Shown here: positions 1 through 6,974 of the stretch, in pieces
How positions within the stretch are numbered: the first letter of the stretch is position 1
Layout: every line of letters starts with the position of its first letter
Origin: Candidatus Nanohalarchaeota archaeon
GTDB lineage: Archaea; EX4484-52; B79-G9
NCBI GenBank assembly: GCA_030635525.1
Contig: DAOVYR010000006.1
Location: 1 to 15,007, forward strand
Length of the DNA stretch: 15,007 nt
Reading direction: 5' to 3'
Program-made: the position numbers and the translations under genes
The notes under the pieces: generated by a model
Databases searched by the model: none
Told to the model about the DNA's origin: nothing
What the model saw: only the letters and a program-made list of their open reading frames with translations

Positions 1-1
1 A

Positions 2-199
2 AGCGAGATCAAAAGTTATTGCAGCAAAAAAACCGCGGAAATACTAGACATCTACAACCACGACATCATGTTCTCAATCGAGACAGAAGGCCAGAAAAAC
101 TACCTTTTGCGCCACCTTGACAAACTGAAACTCGACTACAGGATCATAAGCTTCCGCGAGCCAAACCTCGATGAGATTTTTTTGAGAGCAGGAATATGA
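2..199 (+). CDS. ABC transporter ATP-binding protein, C-terminal end (5' partial)
   Basis: The reading frame is open from the window edge to a TGA at 197-199 and gives about 65 residues, including KTAEILDIYNHD, YLLRHLDKL, RIISFREPNLDEIFLRAGI. The ending 'EPNLDEIFL' is typical of the tail of drug- or lipid-export ABC ATPases, where an E-P-[ST/N]-LE-[DE]-[VI]F[LI] motif closes the protein. The Walker motifs lie outside the window, so the assignment rests on this tail and on the neighbour: the ABC-2 permease starts 1 base after the stop, the usual ATPase-permease operon order. The transported substrate cannot be inferred. Confidence 0.75.
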   Translation, partial: SEIKSYCSKKTAEILDIYNHDIMFSIETEGQKNYLLRHLDKLKLDYRIISFREPNLDEIFLRAGI

Positions 200-200
200 C

Positions 201-1490
201 GTGACAGACATGACATACGCAAAAAACATCCTAAACATCCCCCACAAAATAACAGGCCTTGTAAAAAGAGACATAGCCTTGCTCCTGAAAAGAAAAAAAT
301 ACCTCTATCTTGCACTTGCACTACCGATAATTCTTTCACTTATCTACATCTCAAGCATGAACCCCCAGTTCGCAGGCAAAAGCATCGCAGTCTGCGATTT
401 TGACAACACGCACGAAAGCGAACAGATACTTACAGCACTTACAGACATAGAAGGATTCAAAATAAACAGGCTGGACGCAGACAAGTGCGAAGAAGAGCTC
501 ATATCAAAAATAAAATCCGGTGAGTGCGTCTTCGGCATGGCCATTGAAAAAGGCTTCAGTGAAAACACAAGAAACTTCAAAAGAACATACATCTACATCT
601 ACCACGACAATACAAACATCGCATTCTCAAACTTCCTGGGCTGGAAAATCGACGCTGCACTAATAAACTACAAAAGAGAGATATTAGACCGCGCAAACAA
701 CGAGATAAAAGCCAACACAAGATCAATGAAAGATGATTTAGGTATAGCTATTACGTTTGTGGACATTGCAGGCAAAAACATAGGAAGCGCAAGCATAGAA
801 CCCCTGAGGCAAAGATTGAAGGGAATTGACACATCCCTCGCAACAATCTCAAAAGTAGACACAGACTTCCTCATAAACCCCATAATGACACAAAAAAAAG
901 GGATATACACCATCCAAAACCCGGAAGACGTAATAATAACCTACCTCTTCCCGATAGTAGCCTTCTTCATAATCCTCATGCTTGCAGGCACAAGCATAAT
1001 CTACGACAAAAAGACAAACTTCATAACAAGGATAAAAGCATCAACAACCCCTTTGTGGGCATACATACTCTCAAAACTTGTATTCTTCTTCATAATCACC
1101 CTATCCCAATTCGCAATCCTGTTCGCACTATTCGCAGCAAGAGGCGCAGCATTCAACATATCCCCCTCAGGCCTTTTGATCGCGCTATTATTGATATCCT
1201 TCACAGACACAATCATAGGCATGCTGATAGGCCTCCTGAGCGACAATGAAGGCATAGCAGTATTGTTTGCGCTGATACTCGCACTGCCCTTGATGTTCCT
1301 CTCAGGCATATTTGTCCCGGTTGAGTTCATGCCCGGCTTTGTCCAGGCGCTTGCATGGGTACTCCCCATAAACACCCACATAACCATCATGAAAGAAGTC
1401 CTTCTATTCGGTACAGCCATCCCTCTGGGAGTGTTTTACTCAAGCGCGATAGGGTTTGTGGTAGTTTATGCGCTCCTGGCAAAGAAATAA
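201..1490 (+). CDS. ABC-2 type transporter permease
   Basis: A 429-residue membrane protein. It has one N-terminal membrane segment (about residues 35-52), a large soluble domain thought to lie outside the cell (about 55-230), then five hydrophobic segments (about 244-266, 290-312, 322-345, 350-375, 402-425). This is the layout of ABC-2 export permeases (YhgE/Pip or NatB-like branch). The phrase LSGIFVPVEFMPGFVQALAWVLP around residues 365-390 is the conserved segment that precedes the last helix in this family. It is probably driven by the ATPase whose end lies at 2-199, and the two are separated by one base, so they are presumably co-transcribed and translationally coupled. The start could be GTG 201 or ATG 210. 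The GTG is given because it follows the upstream stop immediately, and no clear Shine-Dalgarno sequence decides between them. The cargo is unknown. Confidence 0.85.
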   Translation: MTDMTYAKNILNIPHKITGLVKRDIALLLKRKKYLYLALALPIILSLIYISSMNPQFAGKSIAVCDFDNTHESEQILTALTDIEGFKINRLDADKCEEELISKIKSGECVFGMAIEKGFSENTRNFKRTYIYIYHDNTNIAFSNFLGWKIDAALINYKREILDRANNEIKANTRSMKDDLGIAITFVDIAGKNIGSASIEPLRQRLKGIDTSLATISKVDTDFLINPIMTQKKGIYTIQNPEDVIITYLFPIVAFFIILMLAGTSIIYDKKTNFITRIKASTTPLWAYILSKLVFFFIITLSQFAILFALFAARGAAFNISPSGLLIALLLISFTDTIIGMLIGLLSDNEGIAVLFALILALPLMFLSGIFVPVEFMPGFVQALAWVLPINTHITIMKEVLLFGTAIPLGVFYSSAIGFVVVYALLAKK

Positions 1491-1533
1491 CATCTGTTGA
1501 TGAGCAAAGTCAATCGTAACTTTTTAGTCAAAG

Positions 1534-1590
1534 ATTAAGAGAGGAAGGAAGTGAGATGGTGAAAATTTGTCACCAACTGAAATTACTTGC
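1534..1590. repeat. 57-base direct repeat, copy 1, with internal dyad
   Basis: It is identical to the copy at 1634-1690 at 47 of 57 positions without gaps, and the two are offset by exactly 100 bases. A 17-base near-palindrome, GGTGAAAATTTGTCACC, lies at 1558-1574. Flanking blocks such as ATTAAGAGA, GAAGGAAGTGA and TGAAATTAC are also shared. It lies in the gap between two converging genes. The function is unknown: it could be a dimeric-protein binding site, an RNA hairpin in a 3' UTR, or the relic of a coding repeat. Confidence 0.75.
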
Positions 1591-1633
1591 TTATAGTTAA
1601 TGTTACAGCAGCCCTTACAGATCAACCAGATAA

Positions 1634-1690
1634 ATTAAGAGAAGAAGGAAGTGAACTGGTTACAATTTGTAACCCTTTGAAATTACCTGC
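1634..1690. repeat. 57-base direct repeat, copy 2, with internal dyad
   Basis: Partner of 1534-1590. Its centre at 1658-1674, GGTTACAATTTGTAACC, is a perfect 8+1+8 palindrome. Compared with copy 1, the fourth and fourteenth bases change together (G:C to T:A), which preserves the dyad. The sixth base change turns an A/G mismatch into a C:G pair. Both copies also read in one frame as LREEGSE-[ML]-V-x-IC-x-x-LKL, but copy 1 has an in-frame stop shortly before it and the two copies are in different frames, so a shared live gene is unlikely. Confidence 0.75.
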
Positions 1691-1739
1691 CCATCTTCAC
1701 CTGAACAATATTAAGAACTCAAACATCAATCCACCACCA

Positions 1740-2606
1740 CTAAAAATAACTAATCAAAACAATCCCCAAAAGTATCAAACCCATAGCAAAGTACCGAAGC
1801 CCGCCCAGCTTCTCCTTATACACAACCCGCGCATAAACAGCAGCCACAAGCGGATTTGCAAACGTCAGCGCAGCAACGATGCTGACATCCGTAGCACCAA
1901 CACCATAATTAAAAGCCAGTGTTCCAAGCGCCCCGAAAAGAGCAACAAAGAAAATATACTTCATATTCTTGCCGGAGGGAAAACCAAAACCTTTTCCTGA
2001 AAATTTAAGGCCGATACCACTATATATCATATTTCCTGTCTCTATTACAAAAGAACTCAAGATAGGTCCAAGTAAAGTCACAGGAATCTTAAACAGGAAA
2101 AAAGCGCATCCCCACAAAAGACAGGTGATAAGCGCATAAACCACGCCACTTGACTTATCAAAAACAGATGAATTGCGCAGATCCCCGAAATCCACAGAAA
2201 TAAGCACAATCCCACAGACAATCAGCCCAATCGAAAAGACCTGTACAGGTCCAAGACTCTCAGCGAAAAACAAAACCGAAAGAAGAACAGTAAAGACAAC
2301 CGAAGAATTTGCAATAGGCGTCACAACACCAATATCCCCCACCTTAAGCGCCTTATAAAAACTGATAAGCCCGGCGTAGCCGACAAAAGATATAGCAAGC
2401 GCCAAAAGAACATAAACAGGAGAAAAAACACACTCACCCCAAAAAAGCAGAACACCTAAAAACAGCATAGAACTTGAAAAGATGCCCCTGAAAAATACAA
2501 CCCTTAGAATCTCAGTACTCTTCAGAGGAACCTGCGCAACAGCTGTACTCAACCCATAACCAAGCATAGCAAGCAATCCGAAAACAATCCCCAACGGCAA
2601 ATCCAT
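1740..2606 (-). CDS. EamA/DMT-superfamily membrane transporter
   Basis: About 288 residues, almost all hydrophobic, with about ten membrane segments arranged as two similar halves. This is the drug/metabolite transporter fold (two EamA domains, usual length 280-310). The half-ending features are visible as FYKALKVGDIGVVTPIANSSVVFTVLLSVLFFAE in the first half and FNYGVGATDVSIVAALTFANPLVAAVYARVVYKE in the second, the usual [YF]xxAL...P[LI]xx...[LF]xxE pattern. The frame allows TTG TTG ATG as possible starts. I chose the ATG at 2606 because a TATA-like box on the minus strand (2629-2634) sits 28 bases upstream, which predicts a leaderless mRNA starting there. The substrate is unknown. It converges on the permease gene and diverges from tex. 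Confidence 0.85.
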   Translation of the reverse strand: MDLPLGIVFGLLAMLGYGLSTAVAQVPLKSTEILRVVFFRGIFSSSMLFLGVLLFWGECVFSPVYVLLALAISFVGYAGLISFYKALKVGDIGVVTPIANSSVVFTVLLSVLFFAESLGPVQVFSIGLIVCGIVLISVDFGDLRNSSVFDKSSGVVYALITCLLWGCAFFLFKIPVTLLGPILSSFVIETGNMIYSGIGLKFSGKGFGFPSGKNMKYIFFVALFGALGTLAFNYGVGATDVSIVAALTFANPLVAAVYARVVYKEKLGGLRYFAMGLILLGIVLISYF

Positions 2607-2627
2607 CAACAATTATAGTACCCAGAC

Positions 2628-2637
2628 GTTTATATCC
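2628..2637 (-). promoter_or_regulatory. TATA-like box for the EamA transporter gene
   Basis: The minus strand reads GGATATAAAC. The TATAAA core starts 28 bases before the ATG at 2606, so transcription should start at or next to the start codon. This spacing is the archaeal leaderless arrangement. Confidence 0.6.
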
Positions 2638-2780
2638 TTGCATGGGCAAATGTATCAATAATCATCGAATTAATTTGTTTAAACACGATTATAATAATCA
2701 TCCCTAAACTCTCCACACCTCATTCTTTACCATCATGAATAGAACACATATCACCACCACATATTGCACACCAAAACAAA

Positions 2781-2791
2781 CATATAAAAAC
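2781..2791 (+). promoter_or_regulatory. TATA-like box of structured RNA element, copy A
   Basis: CATATAAAAAC lies about 27 bases before an expected start near 2810, which is 10 bases before the first conserved helix (2821). The region from ACATA through CATGGAAAT aligns with the sequence upstream of copy B (from 6739), where the equivalent box is the weaker ATACAAAT. This suggests the promoter is part of the repeated unit. Confidence 0.5.
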
Positions 2792-2819
2792 ATAAAAACT
2801 CATGGAAATTAGTTGTAAT

Positions 2820-2940
2820 ATTGGTGTATTTCCAAGCTCCCTTTGCAACAATTGCATAGAATAAGGGTACAGGAAATACACCAAATATATTAAATTTCCG
2901 CATATTTAATCGTCAGCCTACACATCATATACGATTAAAA
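2820..2940 (+). ncRNA. Repeated structured RNA element, copy A (tex leader or small RNA)
   Basis: No known family is recognised. The sequence shows a perfect 13-base-pair outer helix (2821-2833 with 2872-2884). Nested inside are CCCTT/AAGGG (2839-2843 with 2863-2867) and a TGCAA-CAA-TTGCA hairpin (2844-2856). A separate 3' hairpin pairs TTTAATCGT (2905-2913) with ACGATTAAA (2931-2939). Between them, ATTTCC (2894-2899) can compete with the 5' ATTTCC (2828-2833) for GGAAAT (2872-2877), giving two mutually exclusive folds. The element ends 20 bases before the tex Shine-Dalgarno sequence and follows a TATA-like box, so it could be the 5' UTR of tex or an independent RNA. The plus strand is favoured by promoter placement and by a G:U pair in copy B. 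Confidence 0.7.
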
Positions 2941-2959
2941 AAAACAAAACTATCTCTTT

Positions 2960-2964
2960 GGAGG
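2960..2964 (+). promoter_or_regulatory. Shine-Dalgarno sequence of tex
   Basis: GGAGG lies 7 bases before the ATG at 2972 and fixes the start. Its presence contrasts with several leaderless neighbours and shows that tex has a real 5' UTR. Confidence 0.8.
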
Positions 2965-2971
2965 AATCATA

Positions 2972-5119
2972 ATGAGCACAGAATTCATAACAAAAAACAT
3001 AGCAAAAGACCTCGGTCTAAAAGACACAGCAGTCAACAGCACAGTCTCCCTCTTCCTTGACGGCGCAACCACCCCCTTCATCGCAAGATACAGAAAAGAA
3101 AGAACCGGCGGACTTGACGAAACAGAAATCCGATCGATACACGAAAAACTTGAATACTACAAAGAACTTGAAAAAAGAAAAGAGACAATCCTAAAATCAA
3201 TCAAAAGCCAGGACAAGCTCACACCCGACCTCAAAGAAAAAATCCAAAAATGCACAGACAAGACAAGACTTGAAGACATCTACCTTCCATACAAGCCCAA
3301 AAAGAAAACAAGAGCATCAGTCGCAAAAGAAAAAGGCCTTGAGCCGCTCGCACACATAATTTACAGCCAAAAATACACCGACGGCTCAAAAAAAGAGATA
3401 GTCCGGAAATTCATAAACCCTGGGAAAGGCATCAACACATACGACGACGCCATCACAGGAGCCCTTGACATCATCGCAGAAACAATAGCAGACAAAGAAT
3501 CCGTCCGTACATGGATAAGAAACAATATCCAAAGAGGCGGCCTTATCGTATCCAAAGCAAAAAAAGACTGGAAAGAAAAGAAAACAAAATACAACAACTA
3601 CTACAGCCACAAAGAACTAATAAGAAAATCACCATCCCACAGGATGCTTGCAATCAGGAGGGGAACAAAAGAAAACATACTCTCATGGAAAATCGAGATC
3701 GACGAAGATTACATGATATCATTCATAGAATCAAGAATAATCAAAAACAAGAACTCCATATTCACACCAGAACTAAAAACCGCAATAAAAGACAGCTACA
3801 AAAGGCTCATCTTCCCGTCAATAGAAAAAGAGGCATTCAACCTGAAAATCAAAGAAGCAGAAAAAGAAGCCATAAGCGTATTCTCAAAAAACATAAAAAA
3901 CCTCCTACTGGCGCCGCCGGCCGGCAGCAAGACCGTGATGGGACTCGACCCCGGCTACAGGACAGGATGCAAGATAGCAATAGTCGACTCAAAAGGCGAC
4001 TTCAAAAAATCAGAAACAATATACCCACACGCACCAGAGAAAAAAACAGAAGAATCTGGAAAGACACTGCTCAGCCTCATAAAACAATACAACATAGAAC
4101 TCATAGCCATCGGCAACGGCACAGCATCAAGAGAAACCGACACACTGGTAAGAGACCTCATAAAAAAACACAGCCTCAAATCAAAATCCATTGTCGTAAG
4201 CGAAGCAGGCGCATCAGTCTACTCTGCCTCCAAAACAGCCATAAAAGAATTCCCGCATCTCGACGTCACCATCCGCGGCGCAATAAGCATCGCAAGAAGA
4301 CTGCAAGACCCGCTGGCAGAACTGGTCAAGATTGATCCTGAATCAATCGGCGTAGGCCAATACCAGCACGACGTTGACAAGCATGACCTCAAAGGATCAC
4401 TGGACGGGACAATAGAATCATGCGTCAATCACGTAGGCGTAGAACTTAACACCACATCATCCGAACTGCTCTCACACGTATCAGGCATCGGCCCGTCTTT
4501 AGCAGAAAACATAGTAAAATACAGGACAAAAAACAGCCACTTCAAAAGCAGGGAACAACTAAAAAAAGTACCCGCACTCGGTCCGAAAGTCTTTGAGCAA
4601 TGCGCAGGATTCCTGAAAATCAGAACCAGCAAAAACCCACTCGACAACTCCGCAATACATCCTGAAACATATCACATCACAGAAAAAATAGCTAAAGACC
4701 ACAACCTCAGCATAAGTGAAATAATCGGGAATGAAAAACTCATATCAACCATCAGGATTGAAAACTACGTCACAGAAAAATACGGTATCGAGACACTGCA
4801 GGACATACTTGATGAGTTAAAAAAGCCCGGCCTTGACCCGAGAAAGACATTCACAAGCATAGAATTCCAGGCAGGTGTAAATGAAATAAGCGACCTGAAA
4901 GAAGACATGATTCTCGACGGCACAGTAACCAACGTGGTGAACTTCGGCGCTTTTGTAGACATCGGCGTCCACCAGGACGGCCTGATACACATCTCAAAAC
5001 TAAGCAAAAAATTCGTAAAAAACCCCGCAGACCTCATATCAGTCGGCGACACAGTCAAAGTAAAAGTATCCTCAATTGACGCAGACCTGAAAAGAATCTC
5101 TCTTGAAAAAGTAGACTGA
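2972..5119 (+). CDS. tex: Tex-family S1 RNA-binding transcription accessory protein
   Basis: 715 residues, the usual Tex length. From N to C: a helical Tex N-terminal region with FIARYRKERTGGLDE (about 36-50) and the signature IYLPYKPKKKTRA (about 107-119); a YqgF/RNase H-like domain opening with MGLDPGYRTG (323-332) and containing AIGNGTASRETD; the GVGQYQHDV segment; a helix-hairpin-helix pair (about 495-550, HVSGIGPSLAENIV and VPALGPKVFEQCAG); and a C-terminal S1 domain (about 642-713, GTVTNVVNFGAFVDIGVHQDGLIHIS). Tex binds nucleic acid and is related to eukaryotic Spt6, with roles in transcription and RNA metabolism. In bacteria it is very common; in archaea I believe it is less so, which suggests old lateral gain (inference). 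The start is set by GGAGG at 2960. Upstream lies the structured RNA element. It converges on thyA with a 10-base gap. Confidence 0.93.
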   Translation: MSTEFITKNIAKDLGLKDTAVNSTVSLFLDGATTPFIARYRKERTGGLDETEIRSIHEKLEYYKELEKRKETILKSIKSQDKLTPDLKEKIQKCTDKTRLEDIYLPYKPKKKTRASVAKEKGLEPLAHIIYSQKYTDGSKKEIVRKFINPGKGINTYDDAITGALDIIAETIADKESVRTWIRNNIQRGGLIVSKAKKDWKEKKTKYNNYYSHKELIRKSPSHRMLAIRRGTKENILSWKIEIDEDYMISFIESRIIKNKNSIFTPELKTAIKDSYKRLIFPSIEKEAFNLKIKEAEKEAISVFSKNIKNLLLAPPAGSKTVMGLDPGYRTGCKIAIVDSKGDFKKSETIYPHAPEKKTEESGKTLLSLIKQYNIELIAIGNGTASRETDTLVRDLIKKHSLKSKSIVVSEAGASVYSASKTAIKEFPHLDVTIRGAISIARRLQDPLAELVKIDPESIGVGQYQHDVDKHDLKGSLDGTIESCVNHVGVELNTTSSELLSHVSGIGPSLAENIVKYRTKNSHFKSREQLKKVPALGPKVFEQCAGFLKIRTSKNPLDNSAIHPETYHITEKIAKDHNLSISEIIGNEKLISTIRIENYVTEKYGIETLQDILDELKKPGLDPRKTFTSIEFQAGVNEISDLKEDMILDGTVTNVVNFGAFVDIGVHQDGLIHISKLSKKFVKNPADLISVGDTVKVKVSSIDADLKRISLEKVD

Positions 5120-5129
5120 GTTACCCTGC

Positions 5130-5813
5130 TTAACTCTCCTTCAAAACACTCTTCGCGCCCTCGAAATCCCTCTCATAAATATGACCCGAAACAGAATAAC
5201 TATGGATCTCACCAGGCACAATATTATTGCCGTTTTTCTTTGAAACCTCATCACAGACATACTTCTGCAGATTAGCAAGCGCAATCCAATTGGCATAAGA
5301 CGCACCGAAAATATCATGTGACCTGAAAAGCACAGTCATCACAAGCTTCTTAACAGGCGGAAGCATGGGCGCAGTCTTGATCTCGCGAATCTTAAAATCA
5401 ATGATACGAAGGCACGGCGGATCATTTGAGACAGTATCCTTAGGTGGTATTGCAAGATCACAAGTCGCCCTGCGCGTATGCATATTCTCAGAGATCCTGT
5501 CAATCGCAAGCTCGATCTGGTCAATCTTCCCATCCCACTTCCATATCCGCTCACCATAAGTATACTCAAAATTCCATCGGTTATCAGGCGTCATAAGCTG
5601 GTCAATATAATCCTTAAGCGCCCTGCCCTTGAACGGGTACTGTTTCGGAACCTCTTTATCACCACGTGACGGATGAGCAATCTTAACAACAAGCCCGAGT
5701 ATCTCACGGGTCTCATCCCCGTCTTCAGTAGTAAGCACATCACCCTTTGAATACACAGCACTCACAGCTTTCAGCCATGCATCTTCAGTATCTTTCGCGC
5801 GTATCAGAACCAT
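5130..5813 (-). CDS. thyA: Thymidylate synthase, methanogen type
   Basis: 227 residues, shorter than bacterial ThyA (about 264) and close to the archaeal/methanogen form. It should methylate dUMP to dTMP using a methylene-pterin, in methanogens probably methylene-tetrahydromethanopterin. Visible residues are the catalytic cysteine in NDPPCLRIIDF (Cys134), the paired arginines MHTRRA (114-115) that bind phosphate in the family, and the nucleotide-site stretch VLFRSHDIFGASYANWIALANL (161-182), corresponding to the RS.D..l....N motif. A tail with HSYSVSGHIYERD corresponds to the family's SxHIYxx motif. It is the second gene of an operon with mtrH, 19 bases downstream, which fits use of a pterin one-carbon carrier. 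The GGGATGTGAT stretch just before ATG 5813 may serve as ribosome site. Confidence 0.9.
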   Translation of the reverse strand: MVLIRAKDTEDAWLKAVSAVYSKGDVLTTEDGDETREILGLVVKIAHPSRGDKEVPKQYPFKGRALKDYIDQLMTPDNRWNFEYTYGERIWKWDGKIDQIELAIDRISENMHTRRATCDLAIPPKDTVSNDPPCLRIIDFKIREIKTAPMLPPVKKLVMTVLFRSHDIFGASYANWIALANLQKYVCDEVSKKNGNNIVPGEIHSYSVSGHIYERDFEGAKSVLKES

Positions 5814-5832
5814 AACATATCACATCCCAACG

Positions 5833-6717
5833 TCAAAGCTCAATCCCCTTGATATTTGTCATGCCATCCATTGCCTCCTCAAGAGCAACCTCAGCAAACG
5901 CAACAACATCAAACACCTTGGAAGCATACTCAATAGGCCCGTAAAGCACAAAATCCGCACCAAGCATAACAGGCATGACATTAGAAGAAATATCAACAAC
6001 ATTCTTTGCAGGCCTGCCCGTAAGCCACGGCCACGACACAACCGCATTATGCGTAGCACACCCCGTGGGATACCCGAACTTAGACTTGCAGGACACTAAA
6101 CTTTTGAGCGCAATACCGGCACCATGATAAAGCGGAGTCATAGCAGTATCAACTAAAATATTCTTGATGCCCGCATCTTTTGCAATATCAAGCATCCCTT
6201 TCCCGAAAGCCCCGTCTGTCTCAAGAAACTTAATCTTCCCCTCAAAAGACGAATCAGTCGGATTATACGCAAGAACAATTGCACTATTCACAGGAGAATT
6301 CTTCAATGCCTCAATCTCTTCCTTATTGACTGAAAGATTGATTGAATTATATATTATCCTCTTGGAAAGCCCGACATCAGCTGCATACTTAAGCCCTGCA
6401 ATCCTCACACAATAGTCAGGCGAATCAATCATGATAGGCAGCGTGCAGTGTTTTGCCACAAAATCAATGCGCTTCCTGAAGCCATCTGCATCAGTGCCAA
6501 ACACATTCACAACAGACGGTATCTTTGTCTCATCTGACATCTTAACCTGCTTGTTAATCAGGTTCTCAGCACCCTTTTTATCAAAACCGCTTCCATTCAG
6601 TATCTTGTGCTTCTCATAAAAAATCGTGCCGATAAGCACAGGCGGGTTCTCACCCGGCTGCCCGCCGATTTTCACACCACCGATAACGAGCGTTTTCGGG
6701 TCAGGATAAAGAAACAT
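5833..6717 (-). CDS. mtrH: MtrH-family tetrahydromethanopterin S-methyltransferase subunit H
   Basis: 294 residues, about the length of methanogen MtrH (around 310). It shows VKIGGQPGENPPVLIGTIFYEKHKI (N-terminus), LINKQVKMSDET, SIVLAYNPTD-like AIVLAYNPTDSSFEGK, GMLDIAKDAGIKNILVDTAMTPLYHGAGIAL, and VMLGADFVLYGPIEYA, all lining up with MtrH by memory. MtrH is a TIM-barrel enzyme that transfers a methyl group between methyl-corrinoid protein and tetrahydromethanopterin. In methanogens it is part of the membrane Mtr complex, but none of the other Mtr subunits is in this window. Solitary MtrH-like proteins elsewhere accept methyl groups from substrate-specific corrinoid proteins, so the methyl donor here is open. 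A Shine-Dalgarno-like AGGTGAT sits just before ATG 6717. It leads the operon with thyA. Confidence 0.9.
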   Translation of the reverse strand: MFLYPDPKTLVIGGVKIGGQPGENPPVLIGTIFYEKHKILNGSGFDKKGAENLINKQVKMSDETKIPSVVNVFGTDADGFRKRIDFVAKHCTLPIMIDSPDYCVRIAGLKYAADVGLSKRIIYNSINLSVNKEEIEALKNSPVNSAIVLAYNPTDSSFEGKIKFLETDGAFGKGMLDIAKDAGIKNILVDTAMTPLYHGAGIALKSLVSCKSKFGYPTGCATHNAVVSWPWLTGRPAKNVVDISSNVMPVMLGADFVLYGPIEYASKVFDVVAFAEVALEEAMDGMTNIKGIEL

Positions 6718-6738
6718 AATATCACCTAAATCTTTTAC

Positions 6739-6750
6739 ACATACAAATTA
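6739..6750 (+). promoter_or_regulatory. Possible promoter of structured RNA element, copy B
   Basis: ACATACAAATTA aligns with ACATATAAAAAC in front of copy A, and the following CATGAAAT aligns with CATGGAAAT. The predicted start would be near 6769, about 7 bases before the first helix, as in copy A. The box is weak as a TATA element, so the evidence is mainly the shared position. Confidence 0.35.
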
Positions 6751-6775
6751 TCAAAAATCATGAAATATTGAGTCG

Positions 6776-6896
6776 ATTGGGGGATTTCAAGCTTCCCTTT
6801 GCAACAATTGCATGGATGAAGGGTACAGGAAATACATCAATAGCACAGAATTTCCACATATTTGATTGCTGGTTCATATGGTATATACAATCAAAA
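6776..6896 (+). ncRNA. Repeated structured RNA element, copy B
   Basis: The core 6789-6840 is nearly identical to copy A, while other parts differ but keep pairing. The inner pieces are CCCTT/AAGGG (6795-6799 with 6819-6823) and TGCAA-CAA-TTGCA (6800-6812). The outer helix is ATTTC/GAAAT (6784-6788 with 6829-6833), continued by ATTGG with TCAAT plus a G:U pair after mismatches. The 3' hairpin TTTGATTG/CAATCAAA (6861-6868 with 6888-6895) has two base pairs changed on both sides relative to copy A. The alternative pairing GGAAAT (6828-6833) with ATTTCC (6850-6855) is also present, with the same 16-base loop length. It lies between mtrH (divergent) and the zinc-ribbon gene. The latter has its own leaderless-type promoter, so this copy may be a free-standing small RNA. 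Confidence 0.7.
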
Positions 6897-6946
6897 ACAT
6901 TTATGTATCTTTCGAATGGTCAACGATCAGAAAAAACCCCGAAACC

Positions 6947-6954
6947 ATAAAAAG
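6947..6954 (+). promoter_or_regulatory. TATA-like box for the zinc-ribbon gene
   Basis: ATAAAAAG lies 27 bases before the ATG at 6975, and no Shine-Dalgarno sequence is visible before that ATG. This predicts a leaderless transcript. Confidence 0.55.
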
Positions 6955-6974
6955 CTAATGGTTCAATAAACATC

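Noticed and set aside
1496..1580. Box C/D small RNA (TTGATGA near 1497, CTGA near 1577)
   Set aside because: The boxes are far apart, the internal D' and C' boxes are not convincing, and CTGA is not kept in the second repeat copy.
1534..1690. Two repeats as a mini CRISPR array
   Set aside because: Only two copies, 57 bases long, differing at 10 positions, with no further units, no leader and no cas genes.
2780..2940. Copies A and B as a mobile element (MITE or IS200/IS605-type ends)
   Set aside because: No target-site duplication or terminal repeats were seen, and the paired compensatory changes with aligned promoters favour selection on an RNA. It is not fully excluded.
3511..4335. 274-codon Lys/Arg-rich frame on the plus strand
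   Set aside because: It lies wholly inside tex in another frame, and its extreme basic, low-complexity make-up results from tex's A+C-rich codons. tex has all its domains.
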